The translations under genes were made by a program, and so were the position numbers. A stretch of DNA of 64,000 nt from Steromphala cineraria (Eukaryota; Mollusca; Gastropoda; Trochida; Trochidae): positions 55,496,289-55,560,288 of the forward strand of contig OU744731.1 of the NCBI GenBank assembly GCA_916613615.1, read 5' to 3'. Positions 34,711 through 48,250 of the stretch are shown here, in pieces; the first letter of the stretch is position 1; every line of letters starts with the position of its first letter. Below the pieces are notes generated by a model. That model made no database searches and had not been told where the DNA came from. It saw nothing but the letters and a program-made list of their open reading frames with translations.

Positions 34711-36540
34711 TACAAAGATGTATAATATATGTTTGGATGTCAAACAATATGTCATTGATTTATCATGAGAAAGAACATTTGAATTAACAAAACGAGATTT
34801 AATGGCTTATATCCCTTGGTACATTGGTAAGATTCATTTGAAATAGCACCAACCTGAGGATGAGTGCTTCATAACAAAGTTTTCAAAAAGAAATTCCAAT
34901 CAGAATTCAAAAATACATTATACACCTTCAAAACAAAATGTCAATTTTAAACTTTCAGGTTTTTAAAAAAATGACATCCACATAAATTTGATCAAGATAA
35001 ATATCTCCTGAACAAGTAATTGCGATATGTTGATTCGATTAAATCTGTATCACAAATGAGATACATAAAATATCTTATTTATCAGGTTTTGTTCTTTACA
35101 GGAACAAAATTGGACGAGGCATCTCATAAAATAAATGGTCAATTATAGGAAATCACTTTTCCCTAAAGATAGAAAGAACGTGTGTCAGAGATTGACGTAG
35201 GTTATACATACATCCCTTAAAAAGAAATCTGTGGAGCTACAGGCAAAACCATAAAAACAATGTTAAATGGATTTTTTACAGAAGGAATATACCCTCAACA
35301 GTTAATTTATTATTGTCATTTTCTAAGAAACGCTATTACAACATCAATTATCAGCACACAGAGAGTTGTTTGATTATCATACTCATTTTGAAACATCTAA
35401 TTTGAAGTGAGAGCAAAATATATTTCCAAGATAAATAGGTTAATATTGGACAATTTCACACGAGTCTCCTGGGCATATGAACCCTGTAGTGAAAGAATAA
35501 TTTTACAAATTGGCAGTTTCCGCAATTTGATATTTGAGTTGATCAATTGTTTTCAAAAACAAGAAACGTGACTGACCTGACTTTAGTAGCTTATCTGCCT
35601 CTGCAAAAAAACATAATTTGTTTTCAAATTAACATCTTCCGCAGTCTTATCAGGTGATGTACCTGATTTGATTTTACTTAATTTCATTCAACCGAATCCC
35701 AACTCGAATTAAATTACTCCCGAGTTCATTGATTAGACTGGCTCTTATCGTCTTGATATTTTATCCCCTTATAGTTTTTGGAATTTTTACAATTTAACTT
35801 GCCTTTATTCCGGTTGAGTTATGAAAAATGATATGTTTGTTAGAAGATTTTACGATTGCACATCTTTGCGCATTTGTAGAATCAAGCAAACATGTTTAAC
35901 ATGTTTTGGTGTAAAAGTAGAAACGTGATGTATATCTTGAACGCATATTTAAAACCAAATAAACTTTTGAAATTATGTTGGTGTAAAAGTAGAAACAGCA
36001 TGTTGTACAAGTTTAATGCATTAGTAAAACAATAAACTTTCTAAATTGTTTTTGTGTAAAAGTAGAAACGTGATGTATAAAATACATTTGTTAAATCAAT
36101 CTAAACAATGATATATATTTTAAAGAAGCAGATTAATACCAAGGGGATGGTGATTCAGAGTGAGGTATCAATCATATTATTTTAGAAAAATAGACAAGTC
36201 ATTTTCTCGAGAAAATAGCAAATAAATACAAGAGTTATCAATCATTTCAATGTATTTGTCAATATATTAAGATGTAATTATCAAGAGTATGTACAATCAT
36301 TTTATTTCTGTACATGTTTCTCATTTTGAAATATTACAACAATAAATTTGTTTATAGGTACATTATTGAACTGCAAGGAACTTATTCTAAAAGACTTATA
36401 TTTCCACTACACGATATGAAACAAAACCTTACTTTAATGATACCTCACATTTCTACGTTTATTACATTTCATGGTGAACAGTGTTTAGAGTATGAAAGTT
36501 TTGTTTTTTCATGGTCAAACAACATTCATTTCTTTTTCTT
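34710..36540. repeat. Intergenic part of the copy-C unit, including the M5 72-bp tandem repeat
   Basis: At about 35905-36110 a block containing GTAAAAGTAGAAACGTGATG occurs three times (word starts 35911, 35983, 36056; period 72-73 bp). The rest is AT-rich with no gene. A 78-codon frame at 36314-36550 is mostly non-conserved. Confidence 0.6.
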
Positions 36541-36550
36541 TTTACCGTAG

Positions 36551-36727
36551 GCATTGACCAGTGGCGATGGATACAGAACAAGAAGGTTACATTTACGGTT
36601 AAGAAAATTCAAGATATATAGGGTTATAATTTCAGATTGTTTGATTGAATTAATTAACCATTATATTTGCAGCATATACTCGGAATTATTTGCAGAATTA
36701 ATAAAATTACATACCATTCAAAACTGA
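36551..36727 (+). other. Recurring open frame M6 (58 codons), possible exon of unknown type
   Basis: After a pyrimidine-rich stretch ending CCGTAG, an open frame reads TSGDGYRTRRLHLRLRKFK and ends HTIQN then TGA. Related frames at 47893-48079 and 58411-58597 begin at the same splice-acceptor-like position and keep the frame over 61 codons. Here 10 bp are missing near the start, so the entry frame differs. I recognise no domain, and no matching upstream exon is identified. Confidence 0.25.
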
Positions 36728-36899
36728 AACTTTAAAATGTGTAATCTGTCTTCCCAGAAGGGCTGTGACTTCCAGGTCTTTCCATTCATGTCTATTGCTT
36801 ATGATAAGTTTCTAAAAGATCAAGTTGGTTTTTTTAAAGAAATTTATCTTTAAATCAAAGAAATATATAAAGCACAGATAATTATATCAATTTTACTGA

Positions 36900-39440
36900 C
36901 GATTCTATTGATCATTACATTAAATCAATCGAAAACGTGGTATCCAATTGCAGAATTCCAGTAATTTTGAATAATTGGACCTGCCTCTGGCAATTTTCAC
37001 TGACAGAAAATAGTTTGAATGATTTCGGAAATTTGCATTTGCAATTGAAACAGAAAAACAAGATAGAAAATAATGGTGAAAAGATGGTATTGTAATTCAA
37101 TCAATAAATATATAATTTCACGAAGCCTTTACATTGATTAACTGTTCTTCTTTTCATCCATAATTGACACCGTTAAACTGAAGAGCTAAAGCATGAAATT
37201 ACCAAAATGCAAATACTTTACTATCAGACGGTTTTACACTTTGCATAATTGAAATGAAAATACCACAGAGATTTGTATCTTAAAATGATATAAGAAAAGG
37301 TTTTAAAGGCACCAATCAATCGGCTTTCATCCGCCATCTTGAAATGTTAGCACTGCGAGAAAACACATGTGCTGTATTATGCTTATTCATTAACAAAATT
37401 AAGAAATAACTACTTGATTAAAAGAAAAGGATAATAATTACATATATTATCATATTTATATAATTGATAATAAAAGTTATCAGTTGTGACAGCATTTTGT
37501 CATAGTAATGCATTTCACAATCGTAGCTTCGATGATTGGCTTCATTTCACAATGTTATATATTTTTTGAGCGAAACACTATATTCTCTGTCAAATAGTTA
37601 AATCTTGAACAACTGAAAAGCTTACCTTACAAACATATTTGAAATTAAGTGTGAAGTTATCATATGAAAATCACATATATTGTAAACAGGAAAGTTCAAC
37701 TGAACTTTGTTTCCACCGAAAAAAATGGTACTGGAAGTTCGTTGATGTGCATTCAAGAAGTTGAGATGATTGATGATTGAAGTTTTGCGACGTTTCAACA
37801 AAGATACAAATGTCTCTCTCAACATCAAAATGACATAAGTATTATATATCAAAACGTCACAAAACTTTAACAAACGGAGTAAAAGTTATAAGATAAATAT
37901 CAGTGTAATTAAGATTGTTAGTTTAGACAGAAATCGTGAAACACATCTAACTAGTGAAATCAGGGCAGTCAGCAACAAGGTTTCTTCAGTTGAAAGAACA
38001 CTTTTAAGCCAGTTTGGACATTAAACAAACACATATTTCACAACAGCGAATATCTCTTAACATGCATCATAGCCATCAATTCAGATTATGAAAACAGTTT
38101 CAACAAACAAACATATTTATGAAAACATTGTTCTTATTAGCTTTGTAAAAGAAATTGTCAAAACAAATTCCTTAGAGCAACTCAAGATATGAAAATACGC
38201 TTTGATATCAGCATTGATACCAATTTATTGTGTTATACACATTTTTTGCTTTTTCATTTTCAACATTATGTTATGATTTCCAAAAGCAATAATAATTTGC
38301 CATCTACATGTATGTCATATACTTTCATTATGTCAGTAAAAAGTCAAAAGATTTTCAAGTTCAAAAGTCTAACAACAGGGCGATTGGTGAATTCATTTTG
38401 CCAAAAATTCGTACATAGATGATTCATCCCTTTTAAAAATTTGTAAATATAGATATACTTCTCCATATCTATTGGTTGTAAACTTTCTCACGATGTTACT
38501 TCTTGTTTATGTCTGATATCATGATAGCCCTATATTTTTTCTTTCTTTTTTAACTGAATCATAAGAAGCAAATCTACAATGTGTACATTACCTAGACTAT
38601 GAACTTCACCATTTTGGCAGTGTAAGTATGTAAGTAAATAATTTATTGTACTGTTGCCCTGATTGATGTCAAATCAGTGTCACGATGTCGTTTTAAAAGT
38701 TTCATGGAATTGATTTAATCATATATCTGTTGAAATATAATAATTGCCACGTTGAACCTTAATATTTTCTCTAGTTTTACTTTTTCAAGTTCAAAAACAA
38801 ATTTACAAAATAATCCAAACTATTTTCCTAGTTCAAATGACAATAAAAGGGCAGGGTCTTATTTTTACTATTACTGGAAGAGGAAACGACGACATTTTCT
38901 GATGAGTTTTTTTCTTTGGTAGAAAATTATAAAATCGACATCCAAAGGGATGTGTTTTAGTAGAAAGATGAAAGACGAAACATTGAATTTTGTTTCATAA
39001 ACTATTCTATAAAAATTCACAATAATTAACCTAATTATGGATTTGGTATTGATAGTGTCATTTCAAATTAATAATCGTGCGAATAATCATTAGGAGTTCA
39101 GTAAAATGAATAGGAAAATAAAATGAGTGCTTAAACAAAAGTGCAAATTGCATTAAAGCTACTCGTATTTATTTCCTGAGTCCAGTGATTGAAAGGTAGA
39201 CACACCAAGAAGGCTGCAAGCAGTTATTCTTGACAATTCGTCTACGACTGCGGCAAAGAGTTGTTTGTAATAAGATGTTTAAGCCTGTGAAAAATATTAA
39301 TAAACAAGCATTTATCAGACAAAGGTATACTTGCCTCTATCCTTCTTCAGGTGCAATGTCCTTCTGAATTGTGAGTTAAATTGAAAATCTGTAAATGTTT
39401 TTTTCTAAATGAAACACAAAGACATGTATCTTTATCAGAC
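36900..39440. repeat. Modules M7, M8 and F3 of the copy-C unit
   Basis: Collinear with 26870-29440, 48250-50600 and 58770-61490. A frame with SLDRNRETHLTSEIRAVSN near 37920-38020 is also open in the D and E units, but here a TAA interrupts its upstream part. Not called as a gene. Confidence 0.6.
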
Positions 39441-39442
39441 AA

Positions 39443-39448
39443 TTTATT
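39443..39448 (-). terminator. Copy C AATAAA polyadenylation signal
   Basis: AATAAA on the minus strand 39 nt after the stop codon. Confidence 0.75.
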
Positions 39449-39487
39449 GCAATCAGGCATATGTAGACTTGAGAAATTGATTGATGT

Positions 39488-39977
39488 TTAACCATGACGT
39501 CCATGGCCTCCGCCATGACCTCCTCCACGACCTCCTCCACGACCTCCTCCGTGACCTCCACCTCTCCCATGACCTCCGCCGCGACCTCCTCCCCCACCAT
39601 GACCTCCTCCACGACCTCCGCCTCTGCCATGACCTCCCCCACGACCTCCTCCACGACCTCCTCCATGACCTCCTCCACGACCTCCTCCGCGACCTCCTCC
39701 GCGACCTCCTCCACGACCTCCTCCATGACCTCCTCCACGACCTCCGCCATGACCTCCACCACGACCTCCGCCATGACCTCCACCACGACCTCCGCCATGA
39801 CCAGCAAGGGCAAAAGCCAGCAAGGCTGTGAAAACTGAAAAGAAAATCAAAATGCCATTATACAACTACCTCGACCATCTCGACTTGAATATGTTCCATC
39901 ACCTAGGTAGAAAACGTTCATCTTATGCATGTAGACAGGTTATACTTACCGAGGGCAGTTAAGATGATAAACCTCAT
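39488..39977 (-). CDS. Copy C: secreted Gly/His/Arg-rich protein, 124 aa, two exons
   Basis: Join of 39977-39950 and 39834-39488, with a 115-bp intron and GTAAGT donor. Exon 1 differs from copies A and B by one silent change (CTC for CTT), shared with D and E, so C, D and E form a sequence subgroup. The mature chain is 104 residues. It is the only complete copy whose tail lacks the GGHGGH step, reading GGGHGGGHGRHG instead. All length changes in exon 2 are multiples of three, so the frame is kept. Confidence 0.84.
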
Positions 39978-40020
39978 GTTGATGAAAGATGAAATGATGT
40001 ATGAACCTAACACTCCTCTG

Positions 40021-40028
40021 CTTAAATA
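40021..40028 (-). promoter_or_regulatory. Copy C TATA box, variant TATTTAAG
   Basis: Same position (51 bp before the ATG), but one base is changed from TATATAAG. The element is still AT-rich and probably works, perhaps with altered strength. Confidence 0.65.
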
Positions 40029-43000
40029 CAGCTCAGGTTTGGAACAAGGAACTGACAACACAGTAGGAGTTGTAGTTAAACCTCACTTCACAGCGTTCGA
40101 CACATTATAGATATTATGGACCTTTGTTGACAAAAAGGCTTAATCTTGAACAGAAAACAAAGGACCCTTAAAGTATATGGCTTTAATTTTTAGTTGATGA
40201 ATGAAGGGTGCGACATTTTAATTCAAAAGAATTATTAGATTAATTGTTGGTAAAGAATGCAAATAAACCAAACGAAAGGACCTTTTTTAGAAAAGACCAA
40301 CCCATTTTCAGAAGCAGGCAAAGAACTATTTTCTAGATAATAAAATGATAGGCCAACACCAAAAATTGCCCCATTGTATATATCATTTTTGAAATCTTTT
40401 TAAAAAAGAATTTATATAATCATGTAAACATGTAATCAATTTTTTTTTATAAATATACATGTAAAATCCCCTTTTAAATATTATGTTTACTTTGAATTAA
40501 TTACTTCCAATTGTTGTTAAATGTTGATTGTCCTTTATTCAGTTTTAAAAGTTTTCATCAAAATAAAAGGTTAGTGCGGAAAATCTATAAAGTTTACATT
40601 GTATGTGTTGAAAGGATGTTGTTTAACATAAAAATTATGTTATTTGGATTAGCCATTAACTTTTTTCTCAACAGTAGGCATCAACTTGAATATTCAAACT
40701 TTGTCCAAGAAGTCAAATTGACCTTTTGTTCATTTTTTCTCTTGCAGGAGTGACATTGATTAAATACGCAGCTTGATGCAGCTATAATCATTCAGTGCAT
40801 GATGCACAGATGCACAGTTGTACAGGGACCTCTAACAGTGTGTTAGCTTCCTGCATTACTATGGGCGTTACTCAAGTTTTTCATTTACGTTTACTATGAA
40901 ATCAGGCACTTGAGAACATGATGTGATGTATTGACTCCTTAAGACGACCATTCAATTCGCAGCTTGATACAGTTATAATCGTTGTGCAGGCACATATGAC
41001 AGTATGTGAGCTCCCTGTATAACTGCTGAAGTAACTACACTTTTTCATTTACTTTACTATAAATTAAGGCATTTCAGGAGTCTCTTTTTAATCTTAAACT
41101 GATGCCATTGCAAAAGATATGCCTACAAGGATCGCACACTGACATGTTATTTTTACATAGCACCAGAAGTAACAGATATTGCAGCATCATTGACTTGTAT
41201 CTTTTCATTATACATGTGCTTTGCAAATTAGAGTATGATCAATAAACAAAATTAATCAAAACTTAAGTCACAACTTTCTTCAAATATACAAGAAACTTTT
41301 CTGTTAGCATGAAGGATCCTTTGTGAAACTTATCAAAATTAATTGAATGACTGACAAAATAGTCAACGAAAACATTTATTGAAATTCAGACAAATTCTTA
41401 TCATGCTCTTTAATCAATAGTTACCACATTTAATGTTAATTTGTATGCCTTTTGGAACCCCTCTCATTATCGAGCTATAGCATTGGTTTATCCAATTCTC
41501 AGACATGTTTCTTATTCATAATGTAATTAGTAATGATATAGTAATTCCTTTAAGTGAATTTTGAAATAGAGATCATATCACATAAATGATAATTAAACAT
41601 GAACCCATGTTGTTAGATTGATTAATTGTTTCAAAAGTACAATGAAGGAACCGCATTAGTATGCCTGAAGTATATTTATGTGTTTATCATTCACATCTAT
41701 TGTTTGAAGGTAATGCTTAAAATACTTTGAGTTAAGCACTGCCACTGCCACTGCCACAGACACAGTAAGCGCAAATATTCTTGTAAATATTTTCCTCACG
41801 GGAACTGAGGGAAGAGGGGAAAATAACATCTTAAATCTCATCAGTTACGCTTAAAGGTGCTAAAGCACGTTATTTTAAGAACAGTCAAATAATTTTACTA
41901 ACTGCAATGCAATCTTTATAAACCAATCAAATGAGTACTTAAACAAAAGTGCAAATTGCAAATAACAATATCATCAAAACACAAAATTCTTTGTAAAGGT
42001 GAGCTAATAATCAATAAACGAAATTCTTCAAAACGTAAGTCAAAACTTTCTTCAAATGTACAAGAAGCTTCTCTGTTAGCATGAAGGATCCTTTGTGAAA
42101 CTTATCAAAATGAAGTGAATGACTTACAAAATAGTCAACAAAAACATTTATTGAAATTTAGACAATATCTTTAAATGCTGTGTATACAATAGTAAGCACA
42201 TTTTCTGTTAATTTGTATGCCTTTTGGAACCTTCTGACATAATCGAGTTGTAGTATTGGTTTATCTATATTCTCAGACACGTTTCTTATTCATAATGTAA
42301 TTAGTAATGATATAGTTGTTCCTTTAAGTGAACTTAAGTGAACTGCTGGAGACTACACTTTTTCAATTACTATACTATAAATTCAGGCACTTCAGCAGGG
42401 CCTCTTTAATTTTAAACTTATACCATTGCAGAAAAGGTGTCTACAAGGACACTACATGGACATGCTATTTTCACATAGCACCAGAAGTGACAGACATTGC
42501 AGCCTCATTTACTTGTATCTTTTCATTACACACGTGGTTTGCAGATTAGAATATAATCAATAAACGAAATTCTTCAAAACGTAAGTCAAAACTTTCTTCA
42601 AATGAACAGGAAGCTTCTCTGTTAGCATGAAGGATTTGTTGTGAAACTTATCAAAATGTATTGAATGACTGAGAAAATAGTCAACGAAAACATTTAATGA
42701 TTTAATTAATAATTCATTCAGACAATATATAATCATACTCTGTAAATAATAGTTACCAAATTTAATGTTAATTTGTATGCCTTTTGGAACCCCTCTCATA
42801 ATCGAGTTGTAGCATTGGTTTATCTATATTCTCAGACACGTTTCGTATTCATAATGTAATTAGTATTTATAAAGTAATTCCTTTAAGTGAACTTTGAAAT
42901 TGAGATCATATCACATAAATGTTTATCATACGTAAACCATGTTGTTAGATTGATTGAACGTTTCAAAAGTACAAGTGTATTGGCCATTTTTTTAGTTGAT

Positions 43001-43080
43001 GAAGATACGATTTTTAGATTTATTGTTTGGTAAAATGATGCAAATAAACCAACATACTTGTAGATGAGATAAGAGCAACC
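40029..43080 (-). repeat. Enlarged F5 flank upstream of copy C, part present three times
   Basis: The block containing CTTCTCTGTTAGCATGAAGG occurs at about 41290, 42070 and 42613, each followed by the same 200-300 bp. The GCACCAGAAGTGACAGACAT block occurs at 41160 (with changes) and 42480. Local duplication has added about 1.3 kb here. The minus-strand frame at 41841-41656 lies between the first and second copies. Confidence 0.65.
41656..41841 (-). other. 61-codon open frame, partner of 741-917 (+), unproven as a gene
   Basis: Begins MRFKMLFSPLPSVPVRKIF and has one more Val-Ala pair than the partner. It ends QAY, where the partner ends QA, because of an indel at the stop. Degraded versions without an open frame occur near 31500 and 6970. 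Loss in two of four copies argues against strong constraint. Confidence 0.2.
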
Positions 43081-46000
43081 CAAAAAGTGTTCCTGTAATT
43101 ATCCAATACATCTTGGAAACTATCACATATTTCCTTCACATTCTCATATTCAATACTAGGTGTTCCAACAATCACAGCATTTCTCCACTATGTTGATATG
43201 TTTCTTATTGACAGACAGGAGCTCTTCATAATAATGTCACATAAGAATCTGAATAAGACATTTCTTTTCAAAACCATCATTGTACATACGTTTTTTCACG
43301 AACAAAATGTAGACGCCATCATGAAGACTCCACACAAAATCCTTTGTGAGAACAAAGAAACGTTATTGTTGAAGTATGTAATACTCATATTTCTAATATT
43401 TGAATGTCAAAGGTAATACTAACTTCAACTAACGTTTGACGTGTGGAGTAGACGTGTTTCATGAAAACTACAGTAGATATTTTTGTTTGTTGTCGTTACA
43501 TGAGTGTAACCTATTGTTTTTCATTTAGGTTAACGATATTCGTCAAAAACAAATAGTCAATTTATCATATTATCATAAGATCATAAAACGGGAGTTATCA
43601 GACAAGGTTCAGCTGTTGTGATGAATGGCAGTCTAGCAAATCCAATTATCATTTCTTGGTAAGACATAGTATGCTAGAAATAAAAATATATTTAATCGAA
43701 AATAGTTTTTGGAAAAATATATAATTTGTGAATGTTTATTGATATCAGAACCAAAATATGTTTTTGGGTATAACTAGGTGAAACAAAGGCTCCAATTGCA
43801 AACGTATTTTAGAAAGTCAGATTTAGACGTGAACTGATACAGTGAGTGAAGCGCTATGTTGGTGTAACAGATCTCTGACTTCATAAATTTATCATGTCAT
43901 AAAATGAAAATTATTAATTACATCAACAAGTATCGGAGGATACATTGGCACTGCAAAATCCTAACAGTCACATACCGAAAACATTGTAAAGAGTTGTTTT
44001 TCTTCGATTCTAACCAACGCCATCACGCAAGGCCTGTGTTTGATTTTCCCAAAAGGAGATAATCATGTTTCAAACGGATGTATTAGGTTCAATCCTACCT
44101 TTCTCACTGCAGTGAAAATATGAATTATATTTTCCCTGCAGTAAAATTATGACTTTCAACTGTTTTTCTTAAATACGGGTTTTATTTTCACTGTATAACC
44201 CTATATTTCTTTGCTAATGTCCCCAAACAAGAAACAAATAGTCGTATCAAGAACATCAAGACTTAGCCATCCTACCAAAGGCGTAAGTGTAAGAAAACTC
44301 CAAAAGATGAGTAATCATACACTGAATTGTTCATTTAAACACCGCCACTTACTCTCACTAGATCAGTACAATTATGGGTCAGCATGAATGCTGGATATGG
44401 TGTCCTGGAGGGAAGCAAATAGCTGTAATCTTAGAGAGCTTGATTAATGTCATGGATTCACCTGTGTGAGTACTCTAACATTGATCGATGTTTGGGGTCT
44501 CTGGACTGTCTCAAGCAAATATGTATGTACGGTAGGAAAAAATTTATTCACTTGAAATAAATGGTGTTTTCAGTGACTTATGAGTATATATTGTGTAACT
44601 GTAAAGAAGGCAAAGCATAAAACATACTTTATGTCGATTAAGTGTCATTTTTCATTGAAAACCAAAGTTTGCTAGACATTAAGTTATGTGTTTTTGCACT
44701 GAAAACCTTCAAAAGAAATGCAAGAGAATACAAAAGTGTCACCAACACACCGTTGAGATTTAACTTAACTTAACATTACATTTACATACACTTTTGGGGA
44801 GGGAGGGGGGAAGTCAACCTAAATAAAAGCATTCAAATTTACATTTGGACCATTGTCATTCGCTTGTTTAACCTTCATACATAAATATGTTAAAAGATAT
44901 AAGTTAAAAATAATAAAAAAAATAGGGAAACAGTTTTGATAAAAGAACAAACTTTAGGGTCATATATAAATCATATTTTTGTTAAATGGGGAATATTTTT
45001 CATATTGACTTAATCAATAGTTTATTGTATATAATCAACTAATAATCTTTTAAAAATCGTGCTCATTTATCAGACGTCATCATATCAATTGGCAAACATA
45101 CATTTGAAAAATAATTATGATAATTGATGATAGCTTCACTTCTCTCCAAACTTCAACAAAGTGATTCGAGGTACTTACATTGTCACCTAAACATATTGTG
45201 TTTAGCTGGATCTAATTAAATGAAATGAATTTCAAAGTTCAAAACTGTGATAAAAACATATTTTGTCGATGTAATGTAAATAATACACTCGAGTGAATAT
45301 CAGAATGTACCGATATAAGTGTTTCTGCATAAAACCAAACCTAATCCAGTATTCACACAGCATAATACACTATCGATTAGGCGATTAGGTATCTGGTATA
45401 GTTGAGGCTCTTCTTCAACAAACAAGAGTTTGGTCTGGTAATTGAGTCAACAAAATCGTCTTGGAAAAAACTAGGGTAAATGAATTGTATACTCTCAATT
45501 TACTAAACATAACCTGTTTTCCTAAAGTGTTGTAGTGAGTTTGTGCAATCAATGCTTAGCAAGTGAATAGACATAAGTAAATACCAGTGTTGCTGTACAG
45601 GTAAAACTTAATCCTGTATCCAGTATTCACACAACTATTGCTGTCTGTGAGGTAGGTCTGGTCCTTCTGGTTTAGAGGTAGATTAGGTCCTTGTGGCATA
45701 GTTGAAGGTCATCTTTTCCAAACAATAATTTGGTCTGGTAATTGAGTCAAAACAAAACAATCTAACAAAACAAACAATTATATGGACACAGAGTTTAGGT
45801 AGACAATGAGACACACTGTTGATGGTTTTAAAGTTAATTGAATGAATGAGTAAATGTTTGGCGCAGATTGGGTAATATTTCAGTCTAAAGTAAAGTAAAC
45901 AACCAGTAATATTAAGCATCAAAATATTTTTTACCTTAAACTGCGGAGAATATCTTGTAATTCTCTCATAGGGAGTGAGATGTTTTTACGTGAAATAAAG

Positions 46001-46570
46001 ACTTTGTATAGTTCATTTTAATATGATTTCAGTGGGATAATGTTAGGACGTCATGGAGGCAGAATACAAGGCAAAAAATCTTATTATGGAAATGATAAAG
46101 GCTAAAAATAAGTATGTATTGCCCTTAACGTCTGACCGCATTTAGAGTGAGTTTCTTATCGATGTGTAAGGTAAACTTAGGTTCAAATATAGCAAACGTA
46201 ATGTTTATATCACTGTATATCAAGGATTTTCTCACATTGTTTACGTTAATTTAATCTGTGTCCGACTCAAAAATAGACATAAGTGGATTTATTTTTAAAT
46301 AATATTTGGCAACCACAATTTAGGCAAATAACATTTTTGTTATTATATATTATAGAAAATAACAATCTTAAATGACATATTCCAGTCTTTTGACATCGAA
46401 CAGGGAGCAGCATTTGTCTAGGCCAGGCTGGTAAATCAATCCCACTGAACAGTGTTTAATCAAGACGAGGTCAGGCTGTAATTACTTTCAGCTGGTCAAG
46501 TCAGATAAGATCCGATGATGACCATCCTTGTCCTCCTGATCGCTGGGCTGGAGTCGGACAGGCGTTGTTG
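43080..46570. repeat. Modules M3, M1, M1b and M2 of the copy-D unit
   Basis: M3 at about 43100-44280, M1 at 44290-44560, an interrupted G tract at 44796-44810, M1b twice (45345-45450 and 45610-45750) and M2 at 46375-46570. The sequence AATCCAGTATTCACACAG at about 45343 is the unoccupied form of the site that carries the telomere-like insert at 55714. No gene is seen. Confidence 0.6.
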
Positions 46571-46779
46571 AATCTATTTGCTTGCTACTAAAACGCATTA
46601 AGTTAAATAAAGTCTGTAGATCACCGCCTTGTTTCTTCTTCACTTAGATGCTTGATTTTACATCATCGTAGTAATTCAAACATTCATTTGAGAATGGAGG
46701 AGACAAAATATATACCAATATAACATTTGTTTTACTGTATGATCGTTTTGTTATCCTTATGCCTTTCAACACCAACGAA

Positions 46780-48250
46780 TTCTAGGAATCTGCACATTCT
46801 ACTGAAACGTCAGGAAGTGCCATAATCTACATTCAAGCAAAACTTTAAGACATAGTTCTATCATAATAAGAAAAAATATAGATAAATAAATATATTATTT
46901 GGGAAATTTTGCTCTTTATTTATACAATCCTTTGTTTATTAATATTTTAACATTATCACTCCACAGGTACATTACTATTCCGATGGGCTCGAAATTTACA
47001 AATTGCAATTTCCGCAAGAACGTGGTGTTGCAAAGGGCTTTGCTCTCAGTTATCAAGAAATCTGAATTACCTGATTTGATTTTACTTAATTTCATTTAAC
47101 CAAATCCCAACTCGAATTAAATTACTCTCGAGTTCATTGATTAGACTGGCTCTTGTCGTCTTGATATACTTTTTGGGGATATTTAATCCCCTTATAGTTT
47201 TTTGTTGTTGTTTTTTTACAATTTTACTTGAATTTATTCCAGTTGAGTTATGAGAAATGATATGTTTGTTAGAAAATTTTACCACTGCACATCTTTGCGC
47301 ATTTGTAGAATCAAGCAAACCTTTTAACATGTTTTGGTGTAAAAGTAGAAACGTGATGTACATGTGTATATCTTTAACGCATTTGTAAAACCAAATACAC
47401 TTTTGAAATTATGTTGGTGTAAAAGTAGAAACGGCATGTTGTACAAGTTTAATGCATTAGTAAAACACTAAACTTTCTAAATTGTTTTTGTGTAAAAGTA
47501 GAAACGTGATGTATGCAATACATTTGTTAAATCAATCTAAACAATGATATATATTTTAAAGCAGCAGATGAATCCCAAGGAGATGGTGATTCAGAGTGAG
47601 GTATCAATCATATTATTTTAGAAACAGAGACAAGTCATTTTCTCGAGCAAATAGCAAATAAATATAAGAGTAATCAATCATTTCAATGTATTTGTCAATA
47701 TATTAAGATATAATTATCAAGAGTGTGTAAAATCATTTTATTTCTGTACATGCTCCTCACTTTGAAATATTACAACAATAAATGTGTGTATAGGTACATT
47801 ATTGAACTGCAAGGAACTTATTCTTGTTTAGAGTATGAATGGGTTTTTTTCCAAGGTCAAACAACATTCATTTCTTTTTCTTTTTACCTTAGGCATTGCG
47901 CATTAGTGACCAGTGGCAAAGGATACAGAACAAGAAGGTTACATTTACGGTTAAGAAAATTCAAGATATCTAGGGTTATAATTTCAGATTGTTTGATTGA
48001 ATTAATTAACCATTATCTTTGCAGCATATACTCGAAATTATTTACAGGGTTAATAAAATTACATACCATTCAAAACTGAAACTTTAAAATGTGTAATCTG
48101 TCTTCCCAGAAGGGCTGTGACTTCCAGGTCTTTCCATTCATGTCTATTGCTTATGATAAGTTTCTAAAATATCAAGTTTTTTTTTTTATAGGAAATTTAT
48201 CTTTAAATCAAAGAAATATATAAAGCACAGATAATTATATCAATTTTACT
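46780..48250. repeat. Modules M4, M5 and M6 of the copy-D unit
   Basis: M4 is at about 46780-47000. The M5 repeat has three copies here too (word starts 47339, 47419, 47492). The M6 frame at 47893-48079 is listed separately. The M4-M5 interval is shorter than in the copy-C unit. Confidence 0.6.
47893..48079 (+). other. Recurring open frame M6 (61 codons), possible exon
   Basis: It opens directly after TTTTTACCTTAG, a good 3' splice-site shape, with CAT at 47894 and continues HCALVTSGKGYRTRRLHL to HTIQN then TGA at 48077-48079. Compared with 58412-58597 it differs at about 13 residues, several of them conservative (Arg/Lys, Ile/Val/Leu), and there is no frame-breaking indel. Confidence 0.25.
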
